The position numbers and the translations under genes were made by a program. This document shows positions 44,324 through 54,032 of a DNA stretch of 64,000 nucleotides, in pieces. Origin of the DNA: Enterococcus devriesei (lineage in GTDB: Bacteria > Bacillota > Bacilli > Lactobacillales > Enterococcaceae); assembly GCF_001885905.1 (NCBI RefSeq), contig NZ_JXKM01000001.1:1-64000 (forward strand), written 5' to 3'. The stretch's first letter is position 1. Each line of letters starts with the position of its first letter. Below the pieces are notes generated by a model. It was not told the origin of the DNA. It saw only the letters and a list, made by a program, of their open reading frames with translations, and searched no databases.

Positions 44324-45043
44324 TTGTTGGTAGAAGAAAAAGTACTGAGTTGTGTGGATGTGAATGAAGCAAAAAAATATTATGCAGATCAATATGATAA
44401 ACTTGTTTGGATTGATCAAGAAAAAATTCGACAACAAAAAGGTTATGATTTTTTTAAAAGGGCGATTGATATTGTAGGTAGTTTTTCTGGATTGATTATT
44501 ACATTACCAATAACGCTTTGGGTTACCTATAAAATTAGACAAGAAGAACCAGGATGTCCTGTGATTTTTAAACAAACACGCGTTGGACGTAATGGGAAGC
44601 TATTTACGATGTACAAGTTTCGCTCAATGTGTATAGATGCTGAAAATAAACTAGATGAGCTTTTAACTAAAAACGAAGTTGATGGCGCAATGTTTAAGAT
44701 GAAGAATGATCCTCGTGTAACGAAGATTGGGAAATTCATTCGGAAAACTAGTTTGGATGAATTACCGCAACTTTTGAATGTACTAAAAGGGAATATGAGC
44801 TTAGTTGGACCACGACCACCTCTAGAGCGTGAAGTGAGAGAATATACTCCCCACGATAAGCAACGTCTCATGGTAAAACCAGGTTGTTCGGGATTGTGGC
44901 AGATTAGTGGTCGAAATGATGTGGGATTTGATGAGATGGTTGACTTTGATATTGAATATATTAAGAATAGAAGTATAAATAATGATTTAAAAATTATTTG
45001 GAAAACTGCAAAAATAATGATTAAGCCAAATGGAGCATATTAA
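44324..45043 (+). CDS. Initiating undecaprenyl-phosphate sugar phosphotransferase
   Basis: A 239-residue enzyme of the bacterial sugar transferase family that moves a sugar phosphate from its UDP form to undecaprenyl phosphate, the first step of repeat-unit assembly. After a soluble lead of about 45 residues comes one membrane helix (IDIVGSFSGLIITLPITLWV), then the catalytic patterns FKQTRVGRNGKLFTMYKFRSM, RKTSLDELPQLLNVL, MSLVGPRPP and KPGCSGLWQISGRNDV. It has the short single-helix form, without the polytopic N-terminal half of WbaP-like proteins. The start is uncertain: TTG at 44324 or 44327, after AAGGAGAGG at 44312-44320. The sugar (Gal, Glc or GalNAc) cannot be told. Confidence 0.85.
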   Translation: MLVEEKVLSCVDVNEAKKYYADQYDKLVWIDQEKIRQQKGYDFFKRAIDIVGSFSGLIITLPITLWVTYKIRQEEPGCPVIFKQTRVGRNGKLFTMYKFRSMCIDAENKLDELLTKNEVDGAMFKMKNDPRVTKIGKFIRKTSLDELPQLLNVLKGNMSLVGPRPPLEREVREYTPHDKQRLMVKPGCSGLWQISGRNDVGFDEMVDFDIEYIKNRSINNDLKIIWKTAKIMIKPNGAY

Positions 45044-45057
45044 GGAGTTTTATTGTA

Positions 45058-46248
45058 GTGGAAAAGAAGCAGCATGTTTATATTATTGGATCAAAGGGAA
45101 TTCCGGCCAAATATGGTGGATTTGAAACATTTGTTGAAAAGTTGACTGAACACCAAGTTGATAAAAATATCCAATATCATGTGGCGTGTATGACTGAAAA
45201 TTCAGCTAAATCGGGAATTACTGATAAGCACTTTGAGCATAATGGCGCCAATTGTTTTAATATTGACGTTCCCAATGTCGGACCGGCTAAAGCCATTTAT
45301 TATGATATTGCAGCCTTAAAATATGCAATAAAGTTAGCGGAAAAAAATAAAGATAAGCACCCAATTTTTTATGTTTTGGCTTGCAGAATTGGACCATTTA
45401 TTGGCAGCTTAAAAAATAAAATAAAAGAATTAGATGGAAAACTATATGTAAATCCAGATGGACATGAATGGATGCGATCAAAATGGAGCTATCCAGTCCG
45501 TAGATATTGGAAATATTCTGAACAATTAATGGTAAAACACGCAGACCTATTGATTTGTGATAGTAAAAATATTGAAAAATATATCCGAGAAGATTATGTC
45601 AAATATAATCCTAAAACTGCTTATATTGCTTATGGAACGGATTTAGAAAAATCAAAACTTACTACGTTTAGTCAAGAAGTTATTCAATGGTTTCAAGCAA
45701 AGAAAGTGCAACCCAATAATTATTATTTAGTTGTTGGTAGATTTGTACCAGAAAATAATTTTGAGACAATGATCCGTGAATTTATGAAGTCTAATAGTAA
45801 AAAAGATTTAGTTTTGATTACGAATGTCGAAAACAATAAGTTCTATGATAAATTGAAAGACGAGACAAACTTTGAACAAGATTCTAGAATAAAATTTGTT
45901 GGTACAGTTTACGATCAGGAATTATTAAAATACATACGAGAGAAATCTTTCGCTTATATTCATGGTCACGAAGTTGGGGGAACTAATCCATCTTTGTTGG
46001 AGGCTTTAGCATCAACAAAATTAAGTTTACTATTAGGTGTTGGATTTAATAGGGAAGTTGCGGGAAATGGCGCGATATATTGGCAAAAGAATACATTAAA
46101 AAATGTAATTAATAATGTAGAAAAAATTTCGTTGAAAGAAAAAGAGAATTATTATAACTTGTCTTTAAATAGAATGAAAGGTCAATACAGTTGGAATAAA
46201 ATTTGTACAGATTATGAAATCATTTTCGTACAATCCCACCAACGATAA
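45058..46248 (+). CDS. DUF1972 glycosyltransferase, probable rhamnosyltransferase
   Basis: A 396-residue cytoplasmic GT-B enzyme. The N-terminal DUF1972 domain (VYIIGSKGIPAKYGGFETFVEKL ... VLACRIGPFIG) is typical of Cps2T-type rhamnosyltransferases that add the second sugar of capsule repeats. The C-terminal half has the GT4 pattern (VVGRFVPENNFETMI, SLLEALASTK). Start is GTG at 45058 with AAGGAG 10 bases upstream. From here to 53842 the base composition is clearly more AT-rich. No dTDP-rhamnose genes are in the window, so the donor would come from elsewhere. Confidence 0.78.
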   Translation: MEKKQHVYIIGSKGIPAKYGGFETFVEKLTEHQVDKNIQYHVACMTENSAKSGITDKHFEHNGANCFNIDVPNVGPAKAIYYDIAALKYAIKLAEKNKDKHPIFYVLACRIGPFIGSLKNKIKELDGKLYVNPDGHEWMRSKWSYPVRRYWKYSEQLMVKHADLLICDSKNIEKYIREDYVKYNPKTAYIAYGTDLEKSKLTTFSQEVIQWFQAKKVQPNNYYLVVGRFVPENNFETMIREFMKSNSKKDLVLITNVENNKFYDKLKDETNFEQDSRIKFVGTVYDQELLKYIREKSFAYIHGHEVGGTNPSLLEALASTKLSLLLGVGFNREVAGNGAIYWQKNTLKNVINNVEKISLKEKENYYNLSLNRMKGQYSWNKICTDYEIIFVQSHQR

Positions 46249-46261
46249 ACGTGGAGGAATA

Positions 46262-47347
46262 ATGAAAAAAATTTTATTGCTTTCAAATATGTATCCGTCA
46301 GATGAATTTCCACATTATGGTGTTTTTGTACAGAATACTGAAAAAATTTTAAAAGAATGTGATGTCAATATAAAGAAAATAGTGATTAAAAAAAAGAAGA
46401 ATAAGGTAAAAAAATTTTTTACATATATTAACTTTTTTTTAAAATCATTATTTTACTTAATATTAAAAAAATTCGATTTTGTATATGTGCATTATCCGGC
46501 AATTTCTGGGATTCCACTATTAATAAGTAGCTTTTTAAAAAAACAAAAAATAATTATAAACATTCATGGTAATGATTTAGTACCAGAGTCTAGAAAAGAT
46601 ATGGCTTTAATAAAAATTACTCTTAAATTATTAGATAATTCACACAAGATTATCGTTCCATCTGAATATTTCAAGCAGGAATTATTAAGGCAAAATCCAA
46701 AAGTAATTGATAAAATCCATGTCTTTCCATCTGGGGGTATTAATAAAAAAGTTTTTTACAAAGTTAATAGAGCAGAAGTAATCGAAAGTCTAAAGATTGA
46801 TAAAGAATATATGTATATTGGTTACATCAGTAGAATTGAAAAATCAAAGGGGTGGGATATATTTCTAAAGATGATAAGTCAAATGTCGGATCCTAGAATA
46901 AAATTTATTGTGGTCGGCTCGGGAGCTGAACAACCGCAGTTTGATAAAATGGTAGATGAGTTAAATATAAGTGATAAGATTATCAAGTATGACTTTCTTT
47001 CGCAGAAGGAAATGAATTATGTTTTTAACGCTTTAGAAATTTTTGTCTTTCCTACATATAGAAAAAGTGAGAGTTTAGGATTGGTTGGTTTGGAATCAAT
47101 GTGTACTAATAGTATTTTATTAGCGGCAAATAATTATGGACCGATTAGCTACGTTGAAGACGAAAAAAATGGTTTTCTGTTTAAAAGCAGAGATGTAGAT
47201 GATTTAATAGATAAGATTAAAAAAATTCTTTTTTTAACTAAGGATGAAAAAAAGAGAATACATGAAAAGGCAATTGAAACTACAGAAAATTATTCTAGTG
47301 ATAAGTTGGCGAGTGAAATAAAATCTGTTTTTGAGGTGGACAATTAG
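46262..47347 (+). CDS. Glycosyltransferase family 4 protein
   Basis: A 361-residue GT-B glycosyltransferase. N-terminal domain: ILLLSNMYPSDEFPHYGVFVQNTEKIL. The donor-binding C-terminal domain has GYISRIEKSKGWDIFLKM, FVVGSGAEQ-type residues (IVVGSGAEQPQF) and a GT4 glutamate loop (FPTYRKSESLGLVGLESM). It extends the lipid-linked repeat unit in the cytoplasm; donor and linkage unknown. GGAGG at 46252-46256 sets the start at 46262; an upstream in-frame ATG lies inside the previous gene. Wzy starts with the next base after its stop codon. Confidence 0.82.
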   Translation: MKKILLLSNMYPSDEFPHYGVFVQNTEKILKECDVNIKKIVIKKKKNKVKKFFTYINFFLKSLFYLILKKFDFVYVHYPAISGIPLLISSFLKKQKIIINIHGNDLVPESRKDMALIKITLKLLDNSHKIIVPSEYFKQELLRQNPKVIDKIHVFPSGGINKKVFYKVNRAEVIESLKIDKEYMYIGYISRIEKSKGWDIFLKMISQMSDPRIKFIVVGSGAEQPQFDKMVDELNISDKIIKYDFLSQKEMNYVFNALEIFVFPTYRKSESLGLVGLESMCTNSILLAANNYGPISYVEDEKNGFLFKSRDVDDLIDKIKKILFLTKDEKKRIHEKAIETTENYSSDKLASEIKSVFEVDN

Positions 47348-48565
47348 ATGATAAAAACCAATTCCTTAACAACTTCACTACTGTTCATTTCTATCCTAGC
47401 TAGTGTGGCTTCAAATTATATTGATGTATTATCATCTTTAGATGAAATAATAACGATTATATATCTTTTTTTTGTCATATACATTTTTTTCAGAAATAAA
47501 AATATCAGTTCATTATATCGATATATAGTTGTAATGATCATGGTAATATCCATTATTGGTCTAGTATCCAATATTATTATGGGATTTAATCAACCTCTTT
47601 TTCCAATTATCGTGGATATTGTAATGAGTATGAAATTATTCATCACTTTTGCTTTTTACTACGGAATTAGTTTTCAGGATACTATGGATTATATAAATGA
47701 TAAACTTAGTTATTTTTCTAAGTTAAGTTTGTTGATACTATTTTTGATTGGGACGATTTCTCAATTCGTACCTAATAGTATGGTACTGTCGGAAAAGAGA
47801 TATGGATTAAGTCCCTTTAGTTTTGTATATGTATTTCCTGGTGATACAGGTTTTTTAGTTATTTCTTTGATGCTTATAATTTTAATTAAAGCTAATAGTT
47901 TAAAAGCAAACGATTACTTCTTTATATTACTGGGTTCCATAATAATCATGGAGACAACAAAAATACAAGTTATGGTATTTCCTCTAGCTTTAATAGGGAT
48001 GAGCGTATTTAGAAAATTTAAACTAAAAATTAATGTGTTTGCTTTTTCTGCCATTGGTTGTTTGTTTTTGTTATTCGGCTATTCTCAGTTATACGATTAT
48101 TTTTTAGATGTTACGCATTATTCCCCCAGGAAAATTATGCTATTAGATTCAGTAAGATTGGCAAATGCCTATTTTCCTGGCGGTACTGGATTTGGGCTAT
48201 TCGGTTCAGAGATGGCTGCTCGATACTATTCTCCAGTTTATTATTTGTTAGGTTACAATAAATTATATGGTTTAGATGGAGACTTACGATTTTCTACTTT
48301 GAATGATAATTATTTAGCTATGGTTCTAGGTCAGTTTGGGTGGATTGGTGGAGCACTATATTATTCTGTATTTTTTATTATAATTAGGATTTCCATGAAA
48401 ATGAAAAATGAAAGAAAAAAAATAGTTTCGTTATCAGTAGCTATAACATATCTAATCGCTTCAATAGGAAGTGGTAGCATTAAATCAAGTGCTGGAGTTA
48501 TCGGTTTCGGTTTGCTAGGTTTAATACTTTCAGATAAAAAATATATCAGAAGAAAGGTATCATAA
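47348..48565 (+). CDS. wzy: Wzy-type polysaccharide repeat-unit polymerase
   Basis: A 405-residue integral membrane protein with about 10-11 helices and one large outer loop near residues 255-325 (HYSPRKIMLLDSVRLANAYFPGGTGFGLFG ... STLNDNYLAMVLGQFGWIGG). This is the pattern of O-antigen ligase/polymerase family proteins that join repeat units outside the membrane. Sequence identity in this family is low, so the call rests on topology, the loop and its place between glycosyltransferase and flippase genes. Confidence 0.75.
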   Translation: MIKTNSLTTSLLFISILASVASNYIDVLSSLDEIITIIYLFFVIYIFFRNKNISSLYRYIVVMIMVISIIGLVSNIIMGFNQPLFPIIVDIVMSMKLFITFAFYYGISFQDTMDYINDKLSYFSKLSLLILFLIGTISQFVPNSMVLSEKRYGLSPFSFVYVFPGDTGFLVISLMLIILIKANSLKANDYFFILLGSIIIMETTKIQVMVFPLALIGMSVFRKFKLKINVFAFSAIGCLFLLFGYSQLYDYFLDVTHYSPRKIMLLDSVRLANAYFPGGTGFGLFGSEMAARYYSPVYYLLGYNKLYGLDGDLRFSTLNDNYLAMVLGQFGWIGGALYYSVFFIIIRISMKMKNERKKIVSLSVAITYLIASIGSGSIKSSAGVIGFGLLGLILSDKKYIRRKVS

Positions 48566-49690
48566 ATGGAAAAAATAGGAATAGTAACTTTGCCTGGGAA
48601 CTTTAATTATGGAAATAGATTACAGAATTATGCTTTGCAAACAATTTTGGAAAAAAGAGGATACCAGGTGGAAACGCTAGAAATACCATTCTCAAGAAAG
48701 AGTAGAGTAAAAAAAATGTTTGATGCGTTTGTAAGGATTTGTATAAGTCCAAAGCTCATTAAGTTACTCTTCTATAAAAGAGAATATGGTGGAGATTATG
48801 CTGAAATGGCAAAAATGAAGACTCCTAAAGTACGTCCCTTTACAGAAAAATATTTAAAAACTAGAACTGTACAAAAATCTGAACTAAAAAATATTTCAAT
48901 ACAATATGATATGTTTATTGTTGGAAGTGATCAAGTATGGAATCAATCTTCAATAAGTGATTCAACCTTCTTTTTGGATTTTGTTCCTTATAAAAAAAGG
49001 TATTCCTATGCCGCTAGTTTTGGTAAATCCGAAATAATAAGTGCTGATAAAAAATACTACCAAAAGAATCTCAATGGTATGAGAAAAATTTCTGTTAGAG
49101 AATCTCAAGGAGAAGATATTGTAAAAGGATTAACGACTAAAGATGTATTTGTACATGTTGATCCGACAATGTTATTAACTCCTTATGAATGGAGAGTTCT
49201 GGCATCAAGAGAGAATTCCAACTGGATTTCATCTGAAAAATTTGTTTTAGTATATGCTCTTAGAGGATTGTCAGATAAAAAAAGACAAGAAATTGAAAAA
49301 TTCTCTAGAAAAAATGGTTATAAAATTATTACGTTAATGGGTGATTCAATTGAAAAGAATAGCGTAATTCTAACTGTTACGCAATTTATTCAAGCAATTG
49401 ATTATGCGGAATTTGTAGTAACAGATTCTTTTCACGGAACAGTCTTTTCTATACTGTTCAATACTCCCTTTCAAGTATTAGAGCGTTCAACTGGAAATAT
49501 GAATTCCAGATTAGATAATCTATTAGAAAAATTTGATTTTCAAAAAAATTCAAGTAAGAGTAATATAAAAATTGAGGATCTAATTGATACAGAGTTTTCT
49601 AAGGTCGAAGGAATTTTGAGCATGGAAAGGAAAAAATCTGCAGACTATTTTGATACTTTTCTTAAATTAAGGGAGTCTGATAATGGATAG
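48566..49690 (+). CDS. Polysaccharide pyruvyl transferase family protein
   Basis: A 374-residue protein of the CsaB/WcaK family that adds pyruvate ketals, with phosphoenolpyruvate as donor, to sugars of the repeat unit. Family patterns are TLPGNFNYGNRLQNYALQTIL at the N-terminus, FIVGSDQVWNQ, and VVTDSFHGTVFSILFNTPF near the C-terminus. Its presence predicts an acidic, pyruvylated polysaccharide. The stop codon overlaps the start of wzx by 8 bases. Some family members have other roles, so the exact modification is inferred. Confidence 0.82.
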   Translation: MEKIGIVTLPGNFNYGNRLQNYALQTILEKRGYQVETLEIPFSRKSRVKKMFDAFVRICISPKLIKLLFYKREYGGDYAEMAKMKTPKVRPFTEKYLKTRTVQKSELKNISIQYDMFIVGSDQVWNQSSISDSTFFLDFVPYKKRYSYAASFGKSEIISADKKYYQKNLNGMRKISVRESQGEDIVKGLTTKDVFVHVDPTMLLTPYEWRVLASRENSNWISSEKFVLVYALRGLSDKKRQEIEKFSRKNGYKIITLMGDSIEKNSVILTVTQFIQAIDYAEFVVTDSFHGTVFSILFNTPFQVLERSTGNMNSRLDNLLEKFDFQKNSSKSNIKIEDLIDTEFSKVEGILSMERKKSADYFDTFLKLRESDNG

Positions 49691-51194
49691 AAGTTCTGAA
49701 CGGCAATTTGCTGTGGTTTTATCTTATGTAAATATTATATTAAAAAATTTGATTGCTTTTCTCTATACTCCTTTTCTACTAAAATATCTTGGTCAATCTG
49801 AGTATGGTATCTATCAGATGACCAATTCTGTTATTATGGGACTAAGTGTTTTATCTATGGGATTTTCAGGTTCGTATGTAAGATTTTATATGAAGTTTAA
49901 AACTGCTAAAGATAAAAAATCGATTGATAGTTTAAACGGCATGTACTTACTGCTTTTTCTAGGTATGGCTTTATTGAGCCTAATATTAGGTTCAATATTA
50001 GTACTAAATACAAAAAAATTCTTTGGTTCTTCTTTTACAGCTAGGGAAGTTGAAACAACCAAAATTTTGATGGGAATATTGTTATTAAATATTGTTTTAA
50101 CTTTTCCTTCTGCGGTGTTTGATTGTAATATTTTAGCTAATGAAAAATTGAAATATCAGCAATTAAGACAAATTGCTCAAACAATAATGGTCCCTATTAT
50201 CAGCATTCCTCTGATACTGTTAGGATTCGGATCAGTTGTAATTGTAATTACTCAAACTGTTACTACGTTTTTACTATTGCTGTTAAATATTAAATTTTCT
50301 ATTACTAGACTAAATATGAGGTTTAGTTTCTCTGATATTCCGTTAATCTTATTAAAAGAGGTAATAATATTTTCGCTCTTTGTTCTTTTATCTCAGGTTA
50401 TAGACATGGTAAATAATAATGTACCTAGCTTTATTGTTGGAATGTTTCTTGGGGCTAAAGAGGTCGCAATATATTCTGTAGCTTCACAAATAAAGAATCT
50501 ATTTTTTATGCTCTCGGTGGGATTATCTGGAGTATATGTTCCTTATATTAATGAATTAGTTAGTAATGGGACTTCCCAAAAAAATTTGTTGAACTTAATG
50601 ATTAAAGTAGGTCGCATTCAATTAATTGTTTTGACGTTTATATTAGGAGGATTTATTGCAATTGGCAAATATTTCATTATCATATGGGCAGGGTCTGATA
50701 ATATTCAGGCCTATTATCTTGTAATCTTAATGATTTTACCTGTATTGGTACCCCTTAGTCAAAATGTGGGAATCGAAATACAAAAAGCGATGAATATGCA
50801 TTATTTTAGGTCAACAGTTTACTCTATTTTTGCAATAATCAATATTGGGGTGACTATTTTTTCTGTAATCAAATTTGGTGTTATAGGTTCAATTTCTGGG
50901 TATGTTGTCGCTACGGTATGTGCCAATGGTTTTGTGATGAACTGGTATTATCAAAAGAAAATGGGGTTAAGTATGGGATCTTTTTGGAAAAGTGTTGCAA
51001 ATATTTTTATTCCTTTTTTCGTGGGAACTACTACTATATTGATAGTATCTAATTATATAAATGATGTAACTTTAATCACTTTTTTAGTTCTTGGATCGGT
51101 TTATTCTGCAATTTACATAGTTCTGTATTTGTTCATAAGTGCAACTGATTTGGAATTGAGCAGTATAAAAAAATTAGTGAGAAAAAAAAACTAA
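49683..51194 (+). CDS. wzx: Wzx-type polysaccharide flippase
   Basis: A 503-residue membrane protein with about 14 helices, of the MATE/MVF polysaccharide transporter group. It moves lipid-linked repeat units from the inner to the outer face of the membrane for polymerisation by Wzy. The N-terminus (NIILKNLIAFLYTPFLLKYLGQSEYGIYQM) is typical. It overlaps the pyruvyl transferase gene by 8 bases. Very AT-rich. Confidence 0.88.
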   Translation: MDRSSERQFAVVLSYVNIILKNLIAFLYTPFLLKYLGQSEYGIYQMTNSVIMGLSVLSMGFSGSYVRFYMKFKTAKDKKSIDSLNGMYLLLFLGMALLSLILGSILVLNTKKFFGSSFTAREVETTKILMGILLLNIVLTFPSAVFDCNILANEKLKYQQLRQIAQTIMVPIISIPLILLGFGSVVIVITQTVTTFLLLLLNIKFSITRLNMRFSFSDIPLILLKEVIIFSLFVLLSQVIDMVNNNVPSFIVGMFLGAKEVAIYSVASQIKNLFFMLSVGLSGVYVPYINELVSNGTSQKNLLNLMIKVGRIQLIVLTFILGGFIAIGKYFIIIWAGSDNIQAYYLVILMILPVLVPLSQNVGIEIQKAMNMHYFRSTVYSIFAIINIGVTIFSVIKFGVIGSISGYVVATVCANGFVMNWYYQKKMGLSMGSFWKSVANIFIPFFVGTTTILIVSNYINDVTLITFLVLGSVYSAIYIVLYLFISATDLELSSIKKLVRKKN

Positions 51195-51214
51195 TAGGTT
51201 TTCAGGAGGAAATT

Positions 51215-53002
51215 ATGGAAAAATATTATACTGATGAAAAAAATGCTCAGATTGTACTTGCTCTTTTAAAAGAGCATGGAATCAATCAAATTATTGCTTC
51301 ACCTGGTACAACTAATATTCCTATTGTTGGTAGTGTTCAAAATGATCCTTTTTTTAAAGTTTATTCTTCTGTTGATGAACGCTCGGCTGCATACATGGCG
51401 TGTGGCTTAGCACGGGAAAGTGGAAGACCCGTGGTGTTAACTTGTACAGGCGCTACTGCTTCTAGGAACTACTTACCTGGGCTAACTGAAGCGTATTATA
51501 GCAAAATTCCTGTGATTGCCATAACATCTCTTAATGATATCCAAGACGTAGGAAATTTGAAACCTCAAAATATTGATAGAAGTCAACTTCCTAAGGATGC
51601 TGCTAAAATTTCCGTAAACCTTCCAGTTGTTAATTCCTCACAGGACTACTGGTTTGTAAATCATCAAGTAAATAAAGCTATTTTAGAAACTTATAGGCAT
51701 GGGGGAGGACCTGTTCATATTAACTTAAATACTAATTATATGGCAACATTTACTACTAAAAACCTTCCAAAGGTTAATTATGTAGAAAGATTTTTTTACT
51801 ATACAAAGAAATTACCTTCTATTCCATCAGATGCTAAAATTGGTATATTTATTGGAAGACATAAAAATTTCAGCAAAGAAGAAGAAAGCTTAATTGATAA
51901 ATTTTGCGAACAATACAATGGAGCAGTTTTTGGTGATAGAACTAATGGTTATAATGGGAAGTATAAATTGAATTCTTCCTTAGGTGGGGTAAATTTAACT
52001 AGAAAGCATACAAATTTTGATAATTATGCTCCATCAGTAATAATACATTTAGGAGAAGTAACTGGTGACTATTCTAGTATGGATACGTTTAATAAGAGTA
52101 CGGCTCCTGTTTGGAGAGTTTCTGAAGATGGGGAAATGAGAGATACTTTTAAAAGACTCTCTCATATATTCGAAATGCAAGAGCTAGATTTTTTTGATAG
52201 ATATATTGAAAAAGATACTGATAGAAAAAATATTTCTTTTTTTGAATCATGGAAGATGTATCTTGTATCTTTACGTACTTCAATTCCTGATTTGCCCTTT
52301 GCTAGTTCTTGGATTGCGCAAAAAACTATACCACAACTTCCAAAAGGTTCATTTCTAAATTTAGGTATTTTAAACTCGTTAAGAAATTGGAATTTCTACC
52401 CTATAGATCCGTCCATTCAAGTAGAGTCCAATGTTGGTGGCTTCGGCATTGATGGACTACTTTCTACAACACTAGGGGCGTCTTTAGTTGATGAAAATAG
52501 ATTATATTTTGTTGTTTTGGGAGATTTAGCTTTTTTTTATGATGTAAATAGTTTGGGAAATAGACATGTTGGAAAAAATCTGAGAATATTATTGATTAAT
52601 AATGGAACAGGAACTGAATTTAGAAACTCTTCCCACATAGGCTCACAATTTGGAGATCAATCGGATGACTACATAGCTGCTGGGGGACATTTTAAGCCAA
52701 GATTTAAAATAAATTCCCAAGATTCTTCTTTAGCTAAATCGTGGACATCTGCTTTAGGATTTAAATACTACTCTGCGTGTTCAAAGGAAGAGTATTTAGA
52801 TGTTCTACCTAAATTTATGAATTCTGATATTACTGAACCAATACTTGTAGAGGTTTTTACTAATTCAGAGGATGAATCGAATTCTCTGGAGAAAATGGTA
52901 AGTTTAGATAATAATTATTCTTTAAAAGGAAAAATTTATAATTTTTCTGAAAGTATTTTACCTATGGAAAGTTTAAAAAAATTAAGGAGAAGATTTAAAT
53001 AA
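51215..53002 (+). CDS. MenD-like thiamine-diphosphate-dependent enzyme in the capsule locus
   Basis: A 595-residue ThDP enzyme with the three-domain layout of MenD/acetolactate synthase. The catalytic Glu55 lies in SSVDERSAAYMACGLA. The ThDP/metal motif runs from GDLAFFYD (about 435) to LLINNGTG. The N-terminal IIASPGTTNIPIV resembles MenD more than acetolactate synthase. Neither a role in menaquinone nor in branched amino acids fits the context: it is flanked by wzx and an SDR reductase. Such enzymes can join a two-carbon unit from pyruvate to a keto-sugar (as YerE does in yersiniose synthesis), which the adjacent reductase could then reduce. That role is inferred. AGGAGG precedes the ATG. 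Confidence 0.75.
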   Translation: MEKYYTDEKNAQIVLALLKEHGINQIIASPGTTNIPIVGSVQNDPFFKVYSSVDERSAAYMACGLARESGRPVVLTCTGATASRNYLPGLTEAYYSKIPVIAITSLNDIQDVGNLKPQNIDRSQLPKDAAKISVNLPVVNSSQDYWFVNHQVNKAILETYRHGGGPVHINLNTNYMATFTTKNLPKVNYVERFFYYTKKLPSIPSDAKIGIFIGRHKNFSKEEESLIDKFCEQYNGAVFGDRTNGYNGKYKLNSSLGGVNLTRKHTNFDNYAPSVIIHLGEVTGDYSSMDTFNKSTAPVWRVSEDGEMRDTFKRLSHIFEMQELDFFDRYIEKDTDRKNISFFESWKMYLVSLRTSIPDLPFASSWIAQKTIPQLPKGSFLNLGILNSLRNWNFYPIDPSIQVESNVGGFGIDGLLSTTLGASLVDENRLYFVVLGDLAFFYDVNSLGNRHVGKNLRILLINNGTGTEFRNSSHIGSQFGDQSDDYIAAGGHFKPRFKINSQDSSLAKSWTSALGFKYYSACSKEEYLDVLPKFMNSDITEPILVEVFTNSEDESNSLEKMVSLDNNYSLKGKIYNFSESILPMESLKKLRRRFK

Positions 53003-53014
53003 AGGAGATAAAAA

Positions 53015-53842
53015 ATGTTATTAAGAAAAATAAAAAAATTTTTCTTGTCTATGAGACAAAAGCAAAAAATACCGATCATTAAGAATACTGACAAAGGTGA
53101 TTTATTGAAAGATAGAACTGCTATTATAACTGGAGGTGCAGGTGCTATAGGGCAGGCAATTGCAACTTCATTTATTGAAAGTGGTGCAAAAGTTATTGTA
53201 GTTGGAAGAAATAAAGATAAATTGGAATTAGTTTCTGAAAAACTTGGAGATAATTGTTCTTATTTTCAAATGGATATTACAAACGTAAAGAAAATGAACG
53301 ATGAAGTTAATGAGCTGATGAGAATAACAGATTGTAATATAGATATTTTAGTTAATAGTGCAGGTATTCTCACAAAAGAGCAGTTTGGACATGTCTCTGA
53401 AGAAACTTGGGATAGGGTTATTGATACTAATTTGAAAGGTTCTTTCTTTTTGAGCCAGTGTATTTCTAACTTTTGGAAAAAAAATGGTATTAAGGGAAAT
53501 GTTCTTAATATATCCTCTGGTAGTGGTTTAAAGCCAGGATGGACGCCATATCAAATCTCAAAAAATGCTTTGGATTCAGCGACTATAGGAATGGCTCAGT
53601 TCTTAATTCCTTATAATATTGTGGTAAATTCAATAGCTCCTGGCCCCGTGTTTTCAAATATGCAAAATACATCTGACATGGATTCTATTGAAACATTAGA
53701 CAATCCTACAGGTAGATTAATCACTCCCAGTGAAATTGGAGAGTGGGCTGTCTATATGGTGTCTCCTATGGGTCAGTATGCTGTTGGGACCAATCTGCAT
53801 CTAACTGGTGGAAATGGGATATTTCAATTTGAAGAAAGATGA
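53015..53842 (+). CDS. Short-chain dehydrogenase/reductase in the capsule locus
   Basis: A 275-residue SDR. After a basic lead of about 35 residues (MLLRKIKKFFLSMRQKQK) comes the NAD(P) motif TGGAGAIGQA, then NSAG, the catalytic Ser in NISSGSG and YQISK (Tyr-x-x-x-Lys), and a C-terminal GGNGIF end. It begins 12 bases after the ThDP-enzyme gene with AAAGGAG, so the two probably act in turn: the ThDP enzyme makes a keto product and this enzyme reduces it. The basic start may bring it to the membrane. Last gene of the AT-rich block. Substrate unknown. Confidence 0.8.
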   Translation: MLLRKIKKFFLSMRQKQKIPIIKNTDKGDLLKDRTAIITGGAGAIGQAIATSFIESGAKVIVVGRNKDKLELVSEKLGDNCSYFQMDITNVKKMNDEVNELMRITDCNIDILVNSAGILTKEQFGHVSEETWDRVIDTNLKGSFFLSQCISNFWKKNGIKGNVLNISSGSGLKPGWTPYQISKNALDSATIGMAQFLIPYNIVVNSIAPGPVFSNMQNTSDMDSIETLDNPTGRLITPSEIGEWAVYMVSPMGQYAVGTNLHLTGGNGIFQFEER

Positions 53843-54032
53843 TAAGACGGATGATTACTAGAATTGGATTTCAATAATCATTAGAAGCGTTGAACGAATA
53901 TATTATAGAATAAATGGATATGTTTTTTATAAAATGAAGTTTATGAACAAGTTTATTGAAAGCGATGAAGATATTTTATTTCAACAAAGATTCTAATCGG
54001 ACAATAAATTAAGACGAAACGAGTTGAACTGA

